Below, one piece after another: positions 45,330-54,703 of a stretch of DNA of 64,000 nucleotides. The translations under genes were made by a program, and so were the position numbers. Within the stretch, counting starts at the first letter, position 1. Every line of letters starts with the position of its first letter. Under the pieces are notes generated by a model. The model made no database searches, was not told the DNA's origin, and saw only the letters and a program-made list of their open reading frames with translations. The stretch comes from Coneutiohabitans sp964457925 (GTDB taxonomy: Bacteria; Zhuqueibacterota; Zhuqueibacteria; Zhuqueibacterales; Zhuqueibacteraceae): the NCBI GenBank assembly GCA_964457925.1, contig CAYWGH010000019.1, positions 62,001 through 126,000 of the forward strand, written 5' to 3'.

Positions 45330-46745
45330 ATGAGCGCGAAGCGATTTCTATTCATTCTTATCAGCGCGTGGCATGCCGTGTTCGCAAGCTGGGCGCAATC
45401 GTATTGGCAATTGCAAGCTGAGCTGAGCCTGCTTGCGCCGCCGGTGAGCCTTGCCGCGGTGAATGATCAAAGCGCATGGCTGTGCGACTTCGATGCGCGA
45501 GTGTGGCGCACCGAGGATGCCGGCAAAACCTGGCGGCTGGCCGGAACCGTGACGCGCGAGGAAAAAATCTCCTGCCTTGCGGCCGTCGATTCAAATGTTG
45601 CCATTGCGGGCGGCGCGGGCGCGGAAAGTGCGAACGGCAGCGCGAACTTGTATCGCACAACCGATGGCGGGCGAAGTTGGCGCGTGGTATATACGGCCAA
45701 AGGCCCGATCCCGTATTGGTATGCGTTGCACATGTTTACTGCCGGGAGAGGCATCGCCCTGAGTGATCCCCCCAGCGCAAATGAAAATTTCTTAATTGCA
45801 AAAACGAGTGATGCCGGCGCAACATGGCGGCGTATTGCGCAAACGCCGCAGCCGCAAGAAAGCGAGTTCGGCTTATCACACGCCTGCTTCTTTTATGATC
45901 ATCTTCACGGCTGGTTCGGCACCGCAGTGGATACGCATCAAAATCAGGGCAATCGCATGTTTCGCACCAGCGACGGTGGTGAAAGTTGGATGCTTCTTCC
46001 CCACCCGCCGGCCATTTCACTGCAAGCAGTGCATTTCATTTCGCCCGGCATCGGATTGCGAGTCTCGGCACAGCCTCCTTTCGTAACGCGCACCACGGAC
46101 GGCGGCCAAACGTGGCAGCCGATCAACGACCTTCCGGTAGCAGAGGTACAATATCTCACATTGCTCACCGGAGTCAACGCGACTTTGCATCAGCAATTGT
46201 GGCTTTACGGTGAAACCGGGCCGGATTTTCGGCCTTTTATTTTGACCAGCGTTGATGGCGGAGGGACGTGGGAAGAGCAGATACTCGCCGATGTGGGCGT
46301 GAGCAAAGTGCTGACCTTTGCGGCTATTACCTTTGGTGCGAGTCATGACAGTGTGCAAGCCTGGGGCGTGGTTTATGACTTTCATGCACAGCGCGGCGGC
46401 ATCATCAGTTATCGGGCTGCTTGTGGTGCGGCCACATTCGTACAGGAGAAGAACAATGACCTTCCGCGTGACCACGTGTTGGCGCAGAATCATCCCAACC
46501 CTTTCAATTCCTCGACCATGATTCAATATGTACTGCAACTCACCGGGCAAGCCCAACTTGTGATTTACAACCTCCGCGGCGAGAGAGTGCGCACATTGGT
46601 CGATGCGAAAGAATCCGCGGGCGTGAAGCAAGTCACGTGGGACGGCCGCAACGACCGCGGCGAACGCGTGAGCAGTGGTGTTTATCTCTATCGCCTCGAA
46701 ACGGGCGAGTTCAAGATGACGAAACGGCTTTTGTTGATGAAATAA
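45330..46745 (+). CDS. Exported BNR/YCF48-type protein with sorting tail
   Basis: 471 aa. Signal peptide FLFILISAWHAVFASWAQ. The body has YCF48/BNR repeats with the typical RTEDAGKTWR, RTTDGGRSWR, KTSDAGATWR, RTSDGGESWM and RTTDGGQTWQ loops, making a propeller. The C-terminal 90 residues (VLAQNHPNPFNSSTMIQYVL...SGVYLYRLETGEFKMTKRL) are the same type A sorting tail as in the two preceding genes and are almost identical to them at DNA level. A GC stem-loop follows. Likely a surface protein. Confidence 0.85.
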   Translation: MSAKRFLFILISAWHAVFASWAQSYWQLQAELSLLAPPVSLAAVNDQSAWLCDFDARVWRTEDAGKTWRLAGTVTREEKISCLAAVDSNVAIAGGAGAESANGSANLYRTTDGGRSWRVVYTAKGPIPYWYALHMFTAGRGIALSDPPSANENFLIAKTSDAGATWRRIAQTPQPQESEFGLSHACFFYDHLHGWFGTAVDTHQNQGNRMFRTSDGGESWMLLPHPPAISLQAVHFISPGIGLRVSAQPPFVTRTTDGGQTWQPINDLPVAEVQYLTLLTGVNATLHQQLWLYGETGPDFRPFILTSVDGGGTWEEQILADVGVSKVLTFAAITFGASHDSVQAWGVVYDFHAQRGGIISYRAACGAATFVQEKNNDLPRDHVLAQNHPNPFNSSTMIQYVLQLTGQAQLVIYNLRGERVRTLVDAKESAGVKQVTWDGRNDRGERVSSGVYLYRLETGEFKMTKRLLLMK

Positions 46746-46761
46746 AATAATTCGGCTGAGG

Positions 46762-46793
46762 CGCATGGCGGTCATGCGGGGACGCCATGCGCG
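46762..46793 (+). terminator. 10-bp stem-loop after the exported-protein gene
   Basis: GCGCATGGCG (46762-46771) pairs perfectly with CGCCATGCGC (46784-46793) around a 12-base loop, 17 bases past the stop. No clear T-run follows. Confidence 0.45.
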
Positions 46794-46910
46794 AAGCCGC
46801 TCTCGAAGTTTGTAAGATTTTTGCTTCAATTTTTTGTCTCTCAATATCAAGCGCGACGGTGAACACTTTGGCGCGGCCTGGCTTTATGCAACAAGATCTT
46901 TTCGCGCCAG

Positions 46911-47588
46911 CTTTTTATCGACGCCAGCTTCGACGCACTGCCCATCGACGTGCAGGCCAAATTTATGCGTGTGCTGCAGGAAAGCGAAGTGCGTCCGGTG
47001 GGCAGCAACAAAACCCGTCATGTTGATGTTCGCCTCATCGTTGCCAGCAGCTCTTCTCTGCGCAAGCTGGTAGATCAACAAAAGTTTCGCGAAGATTTGT
47101 TTTTCCGGCTGCACGTTTATCCCATTCGCGTTCCTTCTTTGGATGAACGCCAAGAAGATGTTGCCCTGCTCGCCAATTATTTTCTCAAAAAATTTGCCGC
47201 TAAACAGGGAAAACCCACCTAGTCGTTTCACGAGGCCATTTTGGATTTCATGCAGCAGCGCCATTGGGCCGGCAACATCCGCGAGCTGGAGAATTTGGTC
47301 GAACGTCTCGTCACCTTGGCCACGCCGAAGATGACCACAATAGAGCGTGATCTTCTGCCGCCGGAGTTGCGCAAAGAGCTGAAGAAATTCGAGGCCGGCC
47401 AACAGGATGCTGATGCTATCAAGCCCTTGCAAGAAAGCCTGTCGGAATACGAAGAGCAGCTCCTCCGTCAAGCTCTGACCGCCAACAATTCGAACATCGC
47501 CAAAACCGCACGCGCGTTGCGCATTGCCGAGCAGACGTTGCGGTATAAAATGGGGAGTTTGGGGATTGTGAGGGGGCAGAGGGCTTAG
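46911..47588 (+). pseudogene. Truncated, stop-interrupted copy of the sigma54 activator gene
   Basis: From 46911 (LFID...LPIDVQAKFMRVLQ) the frame matches the upstream activator closely, through FREDLFFRLHVYP and the helix-turn-helix AKTARALRIAEQTLRYKM to the end, but the GAF domain, Walker A, GAFTGA and most of Walker B are missing and an in-frame TAG interrupts it at 47220-47222 (GKPT-stop-SFHEA). Two open pieces, 46950-47222 and 47241-47588, remain. The missing 5' part and the stop make it non-functional as an activator; the DNA-binding C-terminus could still be made from an internal start, which is speculative. Confidence 0.85.
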
Positions 47589-47687
47589 AGCAGAGAGCTG
47601 AGGGCGGAGAGCAGGAGGCACTGTTCTTTACCCTCGGCCCTCCGCGCTATGCCCGCGGCCCCATGCCCTCTGCGCTTTCCCCCCCCC

Positions 47688-47866
47688 AACTTTTCGTGGC
47701 TCCTACTTCAGCAAAAACAACCTCGATTTTACCCCCTAATTTTCAGCGGATTTTTCTCACCTGATTTTGTCCATCCCGCCTTTACAGGCTTTCCAGATAA
47801 TTCCAAGTTATTTTATTGTTTAGCTATGCTTAAATTGTCATCCCTTATTGCGGCATAATATTGGTC
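47688..47866 (+). repeat. Duplicated downstream flank, copy B
   Basis: Matches 41713-41890 in order and spacing (CGTGGCTCCTACTTCAGCAA, the next AACAACCTCGATTTTACC, AGCGGATTTTTCTCAC, and GGCATAATATTGGTCT). It follows the broken activator copy, but no exported-protein gene follows here. Confidence 0.75.
47851..47866 (+). promoter_or_regulatory. Second sigma54-like element, orphaned
   Basis: CGGCATA, 4 bases, TGGTC: counterpart of the element at 41874. GG and G keep the 24/12 spacing. The nearest downstream gene begins about 600 bases away. Confidence 0.3.
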
Positions 47867-47868
47867 TA

Positions 47869-48039
47869 TTACAACGGCGATTCATACACAAGCGGCAAGA
47901 ATTTTTTCGAAGTGAGCTGCTTTCGGTCATAGCGGAGACGAGTTTTGGGTAGGGTAATGTAGGCTGCGGGCGCGGCGCATTGGTGCAAAACCTGCTCAAT
48001 CCATTCCAGCGCTTTTGTCAGGGAATCTGATTCAGAGAA
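47869..48039 (-). pseudogene. Possible C-terminal remnant of an unknown gene
   Basis: A 56-codon frame without a start codon, closed upstream by TAA at 48040-48042 (minus strand), with protein-like composition (LTKALEWIEQVLHQC, ITLPKTRLRYDRKQLTSKKF) and GC content unlike the surrounding AT-rich DNA. Not recognised. Confidence 0.25.
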
Positions 48040-48274
48040 TTAGGCGTGATACAGCACCAAGAAAAATAGCTGAAGCAGAATAAAAGACAAATTGGAAGGC
48101 ATCGCTGTAGGACACGCCCCGCCCACAAAAAAATTGAGTTTCTGGGAGAACACCATACCAAGAAAGCAGCGGTTCTTAATGTTTGCGAACTATGGTACAC
48201 TGGCCTGTAATGTACTTCCAAACGCCGGGATGCAAAAGACAATAGCAGCTCAACAGTATTTCCCTTGATGCCTA

Positions 48275-48454
48275 ATGAAGCCAATCGCATACTCCGCCTC
48301 AGAACCTGTAAAAGTGAGATCGGATGTGATATCCTCAATTTTCAAAGTAGGTGTGGTAGCCAGTTCTGGCATTAGTAACTTTTTTCGGCAGATGCACGCC
48401 TCGTATTGGAATTATTCTGATTATTCATATGTGACCATTTCATTTACTTCCTAA
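48275..48454 (+). CDS. Doubtful small open frame before the AT-rich gene pair
   Basis: 59 codons, ATG to TAA, ending 18 bases before the next gene. No ribosome binding site and no recognised domain; aromatic-rich C-terminus (SYWNYSDYSYVTISF). Could be chance. Confidence 0.2.
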   Translation: MKPIAYSASEPVKVRSDVISSIFKVGVVASSGISNFFRQMHASYWNYSDYSYVTISFTS

Positions 48455-48472
48455 ATTGAGAGGTGACGTCGA

Positions 48473-50089
48473 ATGAACAGAGTCGAATTGGATAGAATTC
48501 AGAGAAATATAGTCGATGTCCGTGTGGAAATGAATCATATGGCCGAAAATGTAAGCCTATCTTCAAGAATAAATACAGCACATTATAAGATCGACGATGT
48601 AGAAAGGCAGATAGATCAGCTTAGGCAATTAATTGCAGAACAAAATAAATTTGATATTACTAGCCTTCTCTTGAATATCGCTATTTCATTTTGTACCACA
48701 GGAATAGGTTCTTTAATAGCAGGGTCTTTGGTAGGATATCTCAAAGCAGGTCAAAAAATTCCAGGGCAAAATTATACTTTTGAGAGCCGAATTCTGCAAT
48801 ACTCATCGGTTGAACAATATTCGAAAGTTGACTATAAAAAACTCAATAATTATTTATCGGTTAAGGGGTTACAAATTGATACTTCCAGCTTAAAGGTTAA
48901 GCTAGACAGAAAAAGGGAAGTAAACATGGTTACTGTTGGCTTAATTGCTGGTGAGCGAAAGCATCCCAAAGACCTGGGATTTGATGTACTTAAAGATTCG
49001 CTTGAAGCTGCAATTTCATCACCATTAAACGCGCTATCGAACCTCTTGTCTGACAAAAGCAATCGTGATAGTTTTGCATACCAAGCTAAACAGGAAAAAA
49101 AGCTGTTTGATTACAATATTTTCGTCGACAAACACGCTAAAGAAATGGATCTTTTTGTTGATAGCATAAAAACCGGTAACATTCTGTACCATGAAGCGTT
49201 AAGTAATATTCTTGAACTACTAAATGATATCGGGGATAATTTTACCATTACACAGATTGGTTTGCTTTACGATTATTTGTGGTATCATAGGACTAATCCA
49301 AATTGCTCCTTTTATGCCGATTATAAGAAAAATCTCGATAACATGATGAACCAATTTAATAGCGACATTTTTCTAACTGGAACAACAATCTACGAGGCAA
49401 ATTACCAATCCATAGTTTTGCCGAGACTTTCCAGTATTGATGATGTTGTTAAGTTTTGTAAAGATAACTTTGAATCAAGAGTAACACCATTGGAGGCTGC
49501 AAACCTTCTTCACGTTCTTTATGAAAAAGGAGGTACGCAATTCTTGTTCTTTAAAAATCGTCTTGACAACCGAAACCTCCTTTACATATTTGGAGCTTTG
49601 AGGCACGGTACCGCGTGGCAATCTTTAACAAGGACATACGAAATGGCAAACACGAACTTAAAAAACTCTATATTGCCAGTGAAAGTATCAATTGAATCAT
49701 ACCATGATCATGATCCGTTGTTCGCTATGGCAGATTACAAGCAATGGGGACATATCGAATCATTTTCTGTAAAGCTTCACTTAATTGCTGCTAGGGACAG
49801 TCATTGGCACCCAAGCAAGGTATTTCTTTACTTTGAAAGGGAAGAGCTTATTTCTAGTAAGGCCCATGGCGTTAGTTCATACACAAATCTTTACGGTTGT
49901 TTAAAAGAGGTAAGAAATGACTATGGTTTCGACTTGGCAGCACTTGAGCAAACTCGAGCATCTTATATAAGAAGGTCAAAGACAATTAACAGAGCTTTTC
50001 CGCCTTTAGACAAAAGAGAAGACCTCGATCGAATTAGTTCTGGGCTCAATATTGAAATTGTCTTACCAACGCATCAACTTCCGTTTTAA
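48473..50089 (+). CDS. Unknown 538-aa protein with N-terminal coiled coil and membrane segment
   Basis: 538 aa; GAGAGGTGA 8 bases before the ATG supports this start. Not recognised. Residues 1-60 form a heptad-like coiled coil (IDDVERQIDQLRQLIAEQNK), residues about 62-85 a hydrophobic segment (SLLLNIAISFCTTGIGSLIAGSLVGYL) that could span or insert into a membrane, and the rest is a large soluble domain of mixed strands and helices with no motif I know. Codon use is strongly AT-rich compared with neighbours on both sides, suggesting acquisition. It is followed by the M64-like pseudopeptidase gene of the same composition and then by the giant genes on the same strand. A coiled coil plus a membrane-active helix plus a large domain would fit a delivered or pore-forming protein, but this is only a structural guess. 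Confidence 0.65.
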   Translation: MNRVELDRIQRNIVDVRVEMNHMAENVSLSSRINTAHYKIDDVERQIDQLRQLIAEQNKFDITSLLLNIAISFCTTGIGSLIAGSLVGYLKAGQKIPGQNYTFESRILQYSSVEQYSKVDYKKLNNYLSVKGLQIDTSSLKVKLDRKREVNMVTVGLIAGERKHPKDLGFDVLKDSLEAAISSPLNALSNLLSDKSNRDSFAYQAKQEKKLFDYNIFVDKHAKEMDLFVDSIKTGNILYHEALSNILELLNDIGDNFTITQIGLLYDYLWYHRTNPNCSFYADYKKNLDNMMNQFNSDIFLTGTTIYEANYQSIVLPRLSSIDDVVKFCKDNFESRVTPLEAANLLHVLYEKGGTQFLFFKNRLDNRNLLYIFGALRHGTAWQSLTRTYEMANTNLKNSILPVKVSIESYHDHDPLFAMADYKQWGHIESFSVKLHLIAARDSHWHPSKVFLYFEREELISSKAHGVSSYTNLYGCLKEVRNDYGFDLAALEQTRASYIRRSKTINRAFPPLDKREDLDRISSGLNIEIVLPTHQLPF

Positions 50090-50219
50090 TCCGAATTCTT
50101 AGGCTATTAGTTTTGGTTCGCATTGTCAGGTAGAGCAATAGCTCCAAGCCCAACTACGTAGGCAGCTTGTAATTTATGTGCTCCGTTAGGCTGAAATCAT
50201 CTAAGAACCCGTGTGCCAG

Positions 50220-51239
50220 ATGAAAGCAAAGAATATTACCCCATATCTTAGCTCGGACGTTCACGACTTAAATAGAATATCTTTGATATTCATGTCGGAG
50301 AGGTACAAGAAAAATAGTAGCAATGTTTTTTATTCAGATTGCTTTGAGTTCTTAAAGAAAATGACATGTGTCTCGCCTTTTAATTGTGTTCTTTGGCAAA
50401 CTCACAGCCTCTCTATCGAATGCATTTTTCTACCAACGGATAAATTCGAAACAATAAGTGAGTCAACGCCTTTGGATAATCAAAGTATCTTGAAAAATGT
50501 ATATGATAGTATCGGCAATAAGATAAATTTGCATGGCCAAGAAGTACTATCAAAACACCTTGTATCGAGTGATAATTCGCTGCCGAGTTCTGTAGCGACC
50601 CAAAAAATTTTGCTCGTTGGCTTGGTTTCTGAGATAGATGATACTAGTCTTTCAGTCGAGGGAATAAAGTCTATCAATGTAGATAAGTATGAAATCAATG
50701 CAGTTGTTACAAGTCTGTATGGCTATTGGGAGCAGATAATCTTCAGGGCGCTTGGGCAACTTATAGGTTTGGGGGATGAATCAGAAAATGACAGTGTCCA
50801 CTATTTAGCGCCTGGCGTGGATGAAAATGCAGCATTCGAAGATCGTGTTTTTCACAATTTACTATTTTCAAAGGAGCCTGCAAATATTGCAAAAGATAAG
50901 TGGAGAATGCTTCTTGGTGGGTTGGATCAAAGTACCTCAATGCCTATTCATAGATCGGAGTTACATCCAACTTCACCAGATTATGCGTCCCTCCAGTATC
51001 AATACTCTCCTGAAAAGATCGAATTTTGGGAAGGTGGGGGCGGCTACCGCACTCAGGTTTACCGTTCGGCACAAGATTGTATAATGCGTCGGCGAATAGG
51101 GGATAAGAGATTGCCTTTAAGAAAAACTAAGCTGCCTTTGTGCCCCGTTTGTGAAGCAGTCTTCCGGCAAACATTATTTCCCTACGGTGGATTCCGTACT
51201 GGAATTCTTACCTATTCACCTGGCGGCTCTGGTCACTGA
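50220..51239 (+). CDS. M64 (IgA peptidase)-like protein with destroyed zinc site
   Basis: 339 aa from the ATG at 50220; a GTG at 50211 is also in frame and neither has a clear ribosome binding site. The fold-defining features of peptidase M64 are in order: the helix where HExGHxxxxLxDEY should be reads FRALGQLIGLGDESE (Arg176 in place of the first His, Ala for Glu, Gln for the second His, with the Asp-Glu kept), then PANIAKDKWRMLLGG, EFWEGGGGYRTQVYR, QDCIMRRR and the terminal LCPVCEAVF. In active members the last block follows the active site as P-FCPVC. Losing both His ligands and the general base Glu means no zinc protease activity, so this is probably a pseudoenzyme used for binding. Composition is AT-rich like the preceding gene. 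It ends 19 bases before the DUF6603 gene. Confidence 0.75.
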   Translation: MKAKNITPYLSSDVHDLNRISLIFMSERYKKNSSNVFYSDCFEFLKKMTCVSPFNCVLWQTHSLSIECIFLPTDKFETISESTPLDNQSILKNVYDSIGNKINLHGQEVLSKHLVSSDNSLPSSVATQKILLVGLVSEIDDTSLSVEGIKSINVDKYEINAVVTSLYGYWEQIIFRALGQLIGLGDESENDSVHYLAPGVDENAAFEDRVFHNLLFSKEPANIAKDKWRMLLGGLDQSTSMPIHRSELHPTSPDYASLQYQYSPEKIEFWEGGGGYRTQVYRSAQDCIMRRRIGDKRLPLRKTKLPLCPVCEAVFRQTLFPYGGFRTGILTYSPGGSGH

Positions 51240-51257
51240 AAACCGCAAAGATAATAA

Positions 51258-54200
51258 ATGTCTAGGCCCATTGAACGGCTTTTCCTGCAACTCGCTGATA
51301 CCGTCAAAGAATTCGAGGTCAATCTGACCAGCCTCGAAGGACTTGATACTCTGTTATTTCACTACGGTTGGGACATGCAGGCGGAGCCGGAGAAGTTTGA
51401 CCGCATTCGCCAAGCTTTTCAATTGCCCAATCTGGCCGATATAACGACGAAACTCGAGGCACTTTCCCAGAAATCAGCATCAGAAATTACCTCTGAGGAA
51501 ATCACAGATTTCATTCAGAGCCTGCGCGCATTCATACGTGATATTACCAAGTGGGGCGCATCGATCGATGCCAGCTTGCCTTTCCCCTTCAACCAAAAAA
51601 CCTTCTGGGAAGAATTCAGCCAGCGTTTGTTGGAAGACATATTCTTGCTTTTTCTGCAAAAGCACTACCCGCTGTCCTTTGCGCTGTTTCACTTGTTCGG
51701 CGTCATCGAGTTCCGGGAAGAGGAGCCCGCAGGCAATGGCCGCCTCAATTACACGCGCACAGTCTTCCATTGGGGCCGCCTGGCAAGCTTGCTCACTGGC
51801 CCGGTTGATTTGTTCAAAGATGTCTATCAATGGGGTAAAAAGGATCAGGCGTTCCAATGGGAAAAGCTCTTGCATGCGTTGGAGTACAGCCTGCTGGCCA
51901 ACCGTTTCTTCGTGCGCTACGTGCTGCCGCGCAAATCTGTGGTGGAAGCCTTTTCCAACCCGGACTACATGATCAAATACGGTTTGCACGAGTTGCATTT
52001 TCCCTTCATCTACGGCAGTTCCATCCTCGACGAATCTTTTTACAATATCGGTTTAGCCATGATGCCGATTGGCCGCGGAAACATGGCAAAGCCACCCGAA
52101 GGCCTGATCATAACTCCGGTATTGCAGGGGGACTTGTCCCAAAATTTTCATATTGCGCCCGGCATTCGTTTGAATTTAGGGGCAGATGTTTCAGCCAACA
52201 GCGTTCTTGGCATTAGGCTCTACCCCGATGGCGCGCAGGTTGCAACTCGTGGAAGTAATACCGAAATCAATGCGAAAATAGCATTGGACGGCGCGCCCTA
52301 TCGTCCCTGGATCATCGTCGGCGACCGCAATTCCCATCGCCTTGAGCTTCACGGCTTTGAACTCTACTTCACGGCAAATGGCAAAGCTAATGACCCCGAG
52401 GTCAAGATCGGCCTCCGCACGCTGTCGTCTGATCCGCAGAGCAAGGGTGTCAAGGCCGTTATCGTGTTGGAAGAATCAGATTCCTTCCTGCGCGAAACCA
52501 CGCAAAACGAACAAATTGAAGCCGCATTTGACGTGTTGATCGAATGGTCGAGCAAGACGGGCTTTCGCATAAACGGCAGCTTGAGTTTCGACCTGAATTT
52601 CGACCTCAAACAAAAGCTTGGTCCGGTGGAGATCACCGGCCTGTCAGTGGCTTTGGGAGAGGGCCCCAAGCGCACCAGCCAGCAGAGCGTCAGTCTGCGC
52701 ACCGGCTTGGGATTCAAGGGCAATTTGGGGCCAGTGCAGTTTGAGGTGGAGCGCATGGGCTTTTCGCTCGATTTTATCCCCTACACCCAAGCTGATTTAA
52801 AAGCCTTGCCCCCCAACGCCGACCGGCCGCTGCTAGGCTTGCTCGATCTCGACTGGCGCTACGCACCTCCAACCGGCATTGCCCTCACTATCGACGCCAA
52901 AGCCGTCAAAGGCGGCGGCTTCTTGCGTTTCGACTCCAAGAAAGGCCAATACGACGGCGTTCTGCAACTGGAATTCGGCGATCGGATCAGCCTGACCGCC
53001 ATTGGTTTGCTGCAAACGCGCCTGCCGAACGGCAAAAAGGGCTATTCGCTCCTCATTCTCATTTCCGCAGGCGGATTTACGCCCGTCCAACTCGGCTTCG
53101 GCTTCATGCTTACCAAAGTAGGCGGACTGTTGGGTGTCAACCGCGGTGTGGCGGCGGACGAGCTTGGAAAAGGCCTCAAGGACAAAAGTTTAGACACCAT
53201 CTTGTTTCCGGAAGATCCCGCGGCCAATGTGGCGCAGATTGTGAGCAACCTGAACAAATATTTCCCGCCTACTCCAGAGCAATACGTGTTCGGGCCTATG
53301 GGGGAGATTATTTGGGGCCGGCCTGTCATGATGCGCATCCGGCTGGGAATCTTTTTCGAGTTCCCGGCTTCGGTGCGCCTCCACGTCCTGGCGCGATTTG
53401 TCGTGGGCCTGCCTTCCATCGAGAAGCCTTTGGTGCTCCTGAACATGGATGCCAAAGGCCACTTCGACTTTGCAAAGCAGGAACTGGCCGTACAGGCTGT
53501 GTTGTACGACTCCTACCTTATTTCTGATGAGCTGGAACTCACTGGCGGTATGGCCTTGCAGATGGGCCTGGGTGATGATCCCTTCTTCTTATTGGCTGTC
53601 GGCGGTTTCAACCCGCGCTTCAAAGCGCCGCAAAGCTTTCCCAAGGTGGATCGTATTACGTTCAGTCTGGCTAAAAAGGAAGATGAGCCACTACCATACG
53701 GATACTACCCGTCCCCCCAGGCCGAAAAACCAGGCACGCGCTTGGAGTTGCAGGCCTATTTCGCCCTCACGTCCAATACCGGGCAATTGGGCGCACATTT
53801 TCACTTATACGTTTCGGCCTGGACTTTCTCCATCGAAGGCTACTTGTATTTCGACGCCCTTTTCCAGTTCTTGCCTTTCCACTTTGTCGTGGACTTTGGC
53901 GGAGGGGTATGTGTGAAGTGGTTTGGTTATACGTTACTGAAGCTCAGGCTCGACATCACCCTTTCCGGTCCGCGTCCCTGGCATGCGAAGGGAGAAGCCC
54001 ATTTTTCGATTTGTTTTGGACTTATCGATATCACGGTTTCGTTTGACCGAGGCCTGAGCGAGGGCGCGCCGCCGCCGTTGCCGCCGGCAGTGGACCCGTT
54101 GCCTGAACTTCTGCAAGCGCTCGCAGATGCCCGCAACTGGGAGGGGCAATGGCCGGAAAACGGGCGAAGCTTGGTTACCATCCGTGAGATCATCACTGAA

Positions 54201-54674
54201 TCCGATACAGTGCTGGTGCATCCGGAAGTTCGTTTGCGGGTGCGGCAGCGTGTATTGCCGCTGGGAATGAAGCTGACCCGGTATGGCAGTACGCGTCCCG
54301 CGAACGAAGACACGTTTGACATCGAATTGTTTTTTGAAGTCAACGGCCGCAAGACTGACATTGAGACCGAGGCCGTGGACGATTATTTCGCCATGGCGCA
54401 GTTTAAAGATGGGATGAGCGACCACGAAAAACTCAGCCGCCCCTCTTTCGAAAAATGCAAAGCCGGCGCGATGATGAAGAACACGGCAGCCATGTTCAAC
54501 GAAAGGCTGGCGGCGGGCGAAGAAATCGGCTATGAGACCTGGATCGCGCAGGAGGAGGGCATGGTGCTGCAGCCGGGGGAAAGCTATGTCTTATCCGGAG
54601 CTGATCTGGAGAAACAAGCGCGCTTTGGAGCAGCCGGGCTTGCTCGTTTCCGCCGTGGTATTGGAAAGAATTGA
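51258..54674 (+). CDS. Giant DUF6603-type beta-rich protein
   Basis: 1138 aa. Residues 1-250 are helical (LEGLDTLLFHYGWDMQAEP, DFIQSLRAFIRDITKWGASI). From about 280 on the protein is beta-rich with many amphipathic strands, and includes the DUF6603 block: LTKVGGLLGVNRGVAADELG, LDTILFPEDPAANVAQI, FPPTPEQYVFGPMGEIIWGRP and PLVLLNMDAKGHFDFA. No signal peptide and no catalytic motif. DUF6603 proteins occur in diverse bacteria and fungi, always large and uncharacterised. Position: immediately after the pseudopeptidase gene and 29 bases before the next giant gene, so one transcription unit is likely. Beta-solenoid or lipid-binding-type structure is possible but unproven. Confidence 0.75.
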   Translation: MSRPIERLFLQLADTVKEFEVNLTSLEGLDTLLFHYGWDMQAEPEKFDRIRQAFQLPNLADITTKLEALSQKSASEITSEEITDFIQSLRAFIRDITKWGASIDASLPFPFNQKTFWEEFSQRLLEDIFLLFLQKHYPLSFALFHLFGVIEFREEEPAGNGRLNYTRTVFHWGRLASLLTGPVDLFKDVYQWGKKDQAFQWEKLLHALEYSLLANRFFVRYVLPRKSVVEAFSNPDYMIKYGLHELHFPFIYGSSILDESFYNIGLAMMPIGRGNMAKPPEGLIITPVLQGDLSQNFHIAPGIRLNLGADVSANSVLGIRLYPDGAQVATRGSNTEINAKIALDGAPYRPWIIVGDRNSHRLELHGFELYFTANGKANDPEVKIGLRTLSSDPQSKGVKAVIVLEESDSFLRETTQNEQIEAAFDVLIEWSSKTGFRINGSLSFDLNFDLKQKLGPVEITGLSVALGEGPKRTSQQSVSLRTGLGFKGNLGPVQFEVERMGFSLDFIPYTQADLKALPPNADRPLLGLLDLDWRYAPPTGIALTIDAKAVKGGGFLRFDSKKGQYDGVLQLEFGDRISLTAIGLLQTRLPNGKKGYSLLILISAGGFTPVQLGFGFMLTKVGGLLGVNRGVAADELGKGLKDKSLDTILFPEDPAANVAQIVSNLNKYFPPTPEQYVFGPMGEIIWGRPVMMRIRLGIFFEFPASVRLHVLARFVVGLPSIEKPLVLLNMDAKGHFDFAKQELAVQAVLYDSYLISDELELTGGMALQMGLGDDPFFLLAVGGFNPRFKAPQSFPKVDRITFSLAKKEDEPLPYGYYPSPQAEKPGTRLELQAYFALTSNTGQLGAHFHLYVSAWTFSIEGYLYFDALFQFLPFHFVVDFGGGVCVKWFGYTLLKLRLDITLSGPRPWHAKGEAHFSICFGLIDITVSFDRGLSEGAPPPLPPAVDPLPELLQALADARNWEGQWPENGRSLVTIREIITESDTVLVHPEVRLRVRQRVLPLGMKLTRYGSTRPANEDTFDIELFFEVNGRKTDIETEAVDDYFAMAQFKDGMSDHEKLSRPSFEKCKAGAMMKNTAAMFNERLAAGEEIGYETWIAQEEGMVLQPGESYVLSGADLEKQARFGAAGLARFRRGIGKN

Positions 54675-54703
54675 TTTTATCGACCAAAACGATCGACAAA
54701 ATT

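Larger units (their letters stand above)
47589..48472. other. Intergenic region between the activator remnant and the AT-rich genes
   Basis: Holds the second copy of the duplicated activator flank (47688-47866), a -24/-12-like element at 47851-47866, a possible C-terminal gene remnant on the minus strand (47869-48039) and a doubtful 59-codon frame (48275-48454). Base composition turns AT-rich across it. Confidence 0.5.

Noticed and set aside
47681..47689. Run of nine C after the activator remnant as a phase-variation tract
   Set aside because: It is not near a start codon or intact promoter, so no effect can be argued.
48018..48338. 106-codon minus-strand open frame in the spacer
   Set aside because: Composition is not protein-like and there is no ribosome binding site; it overlaps a better frame at 47869-48039 only at its end.
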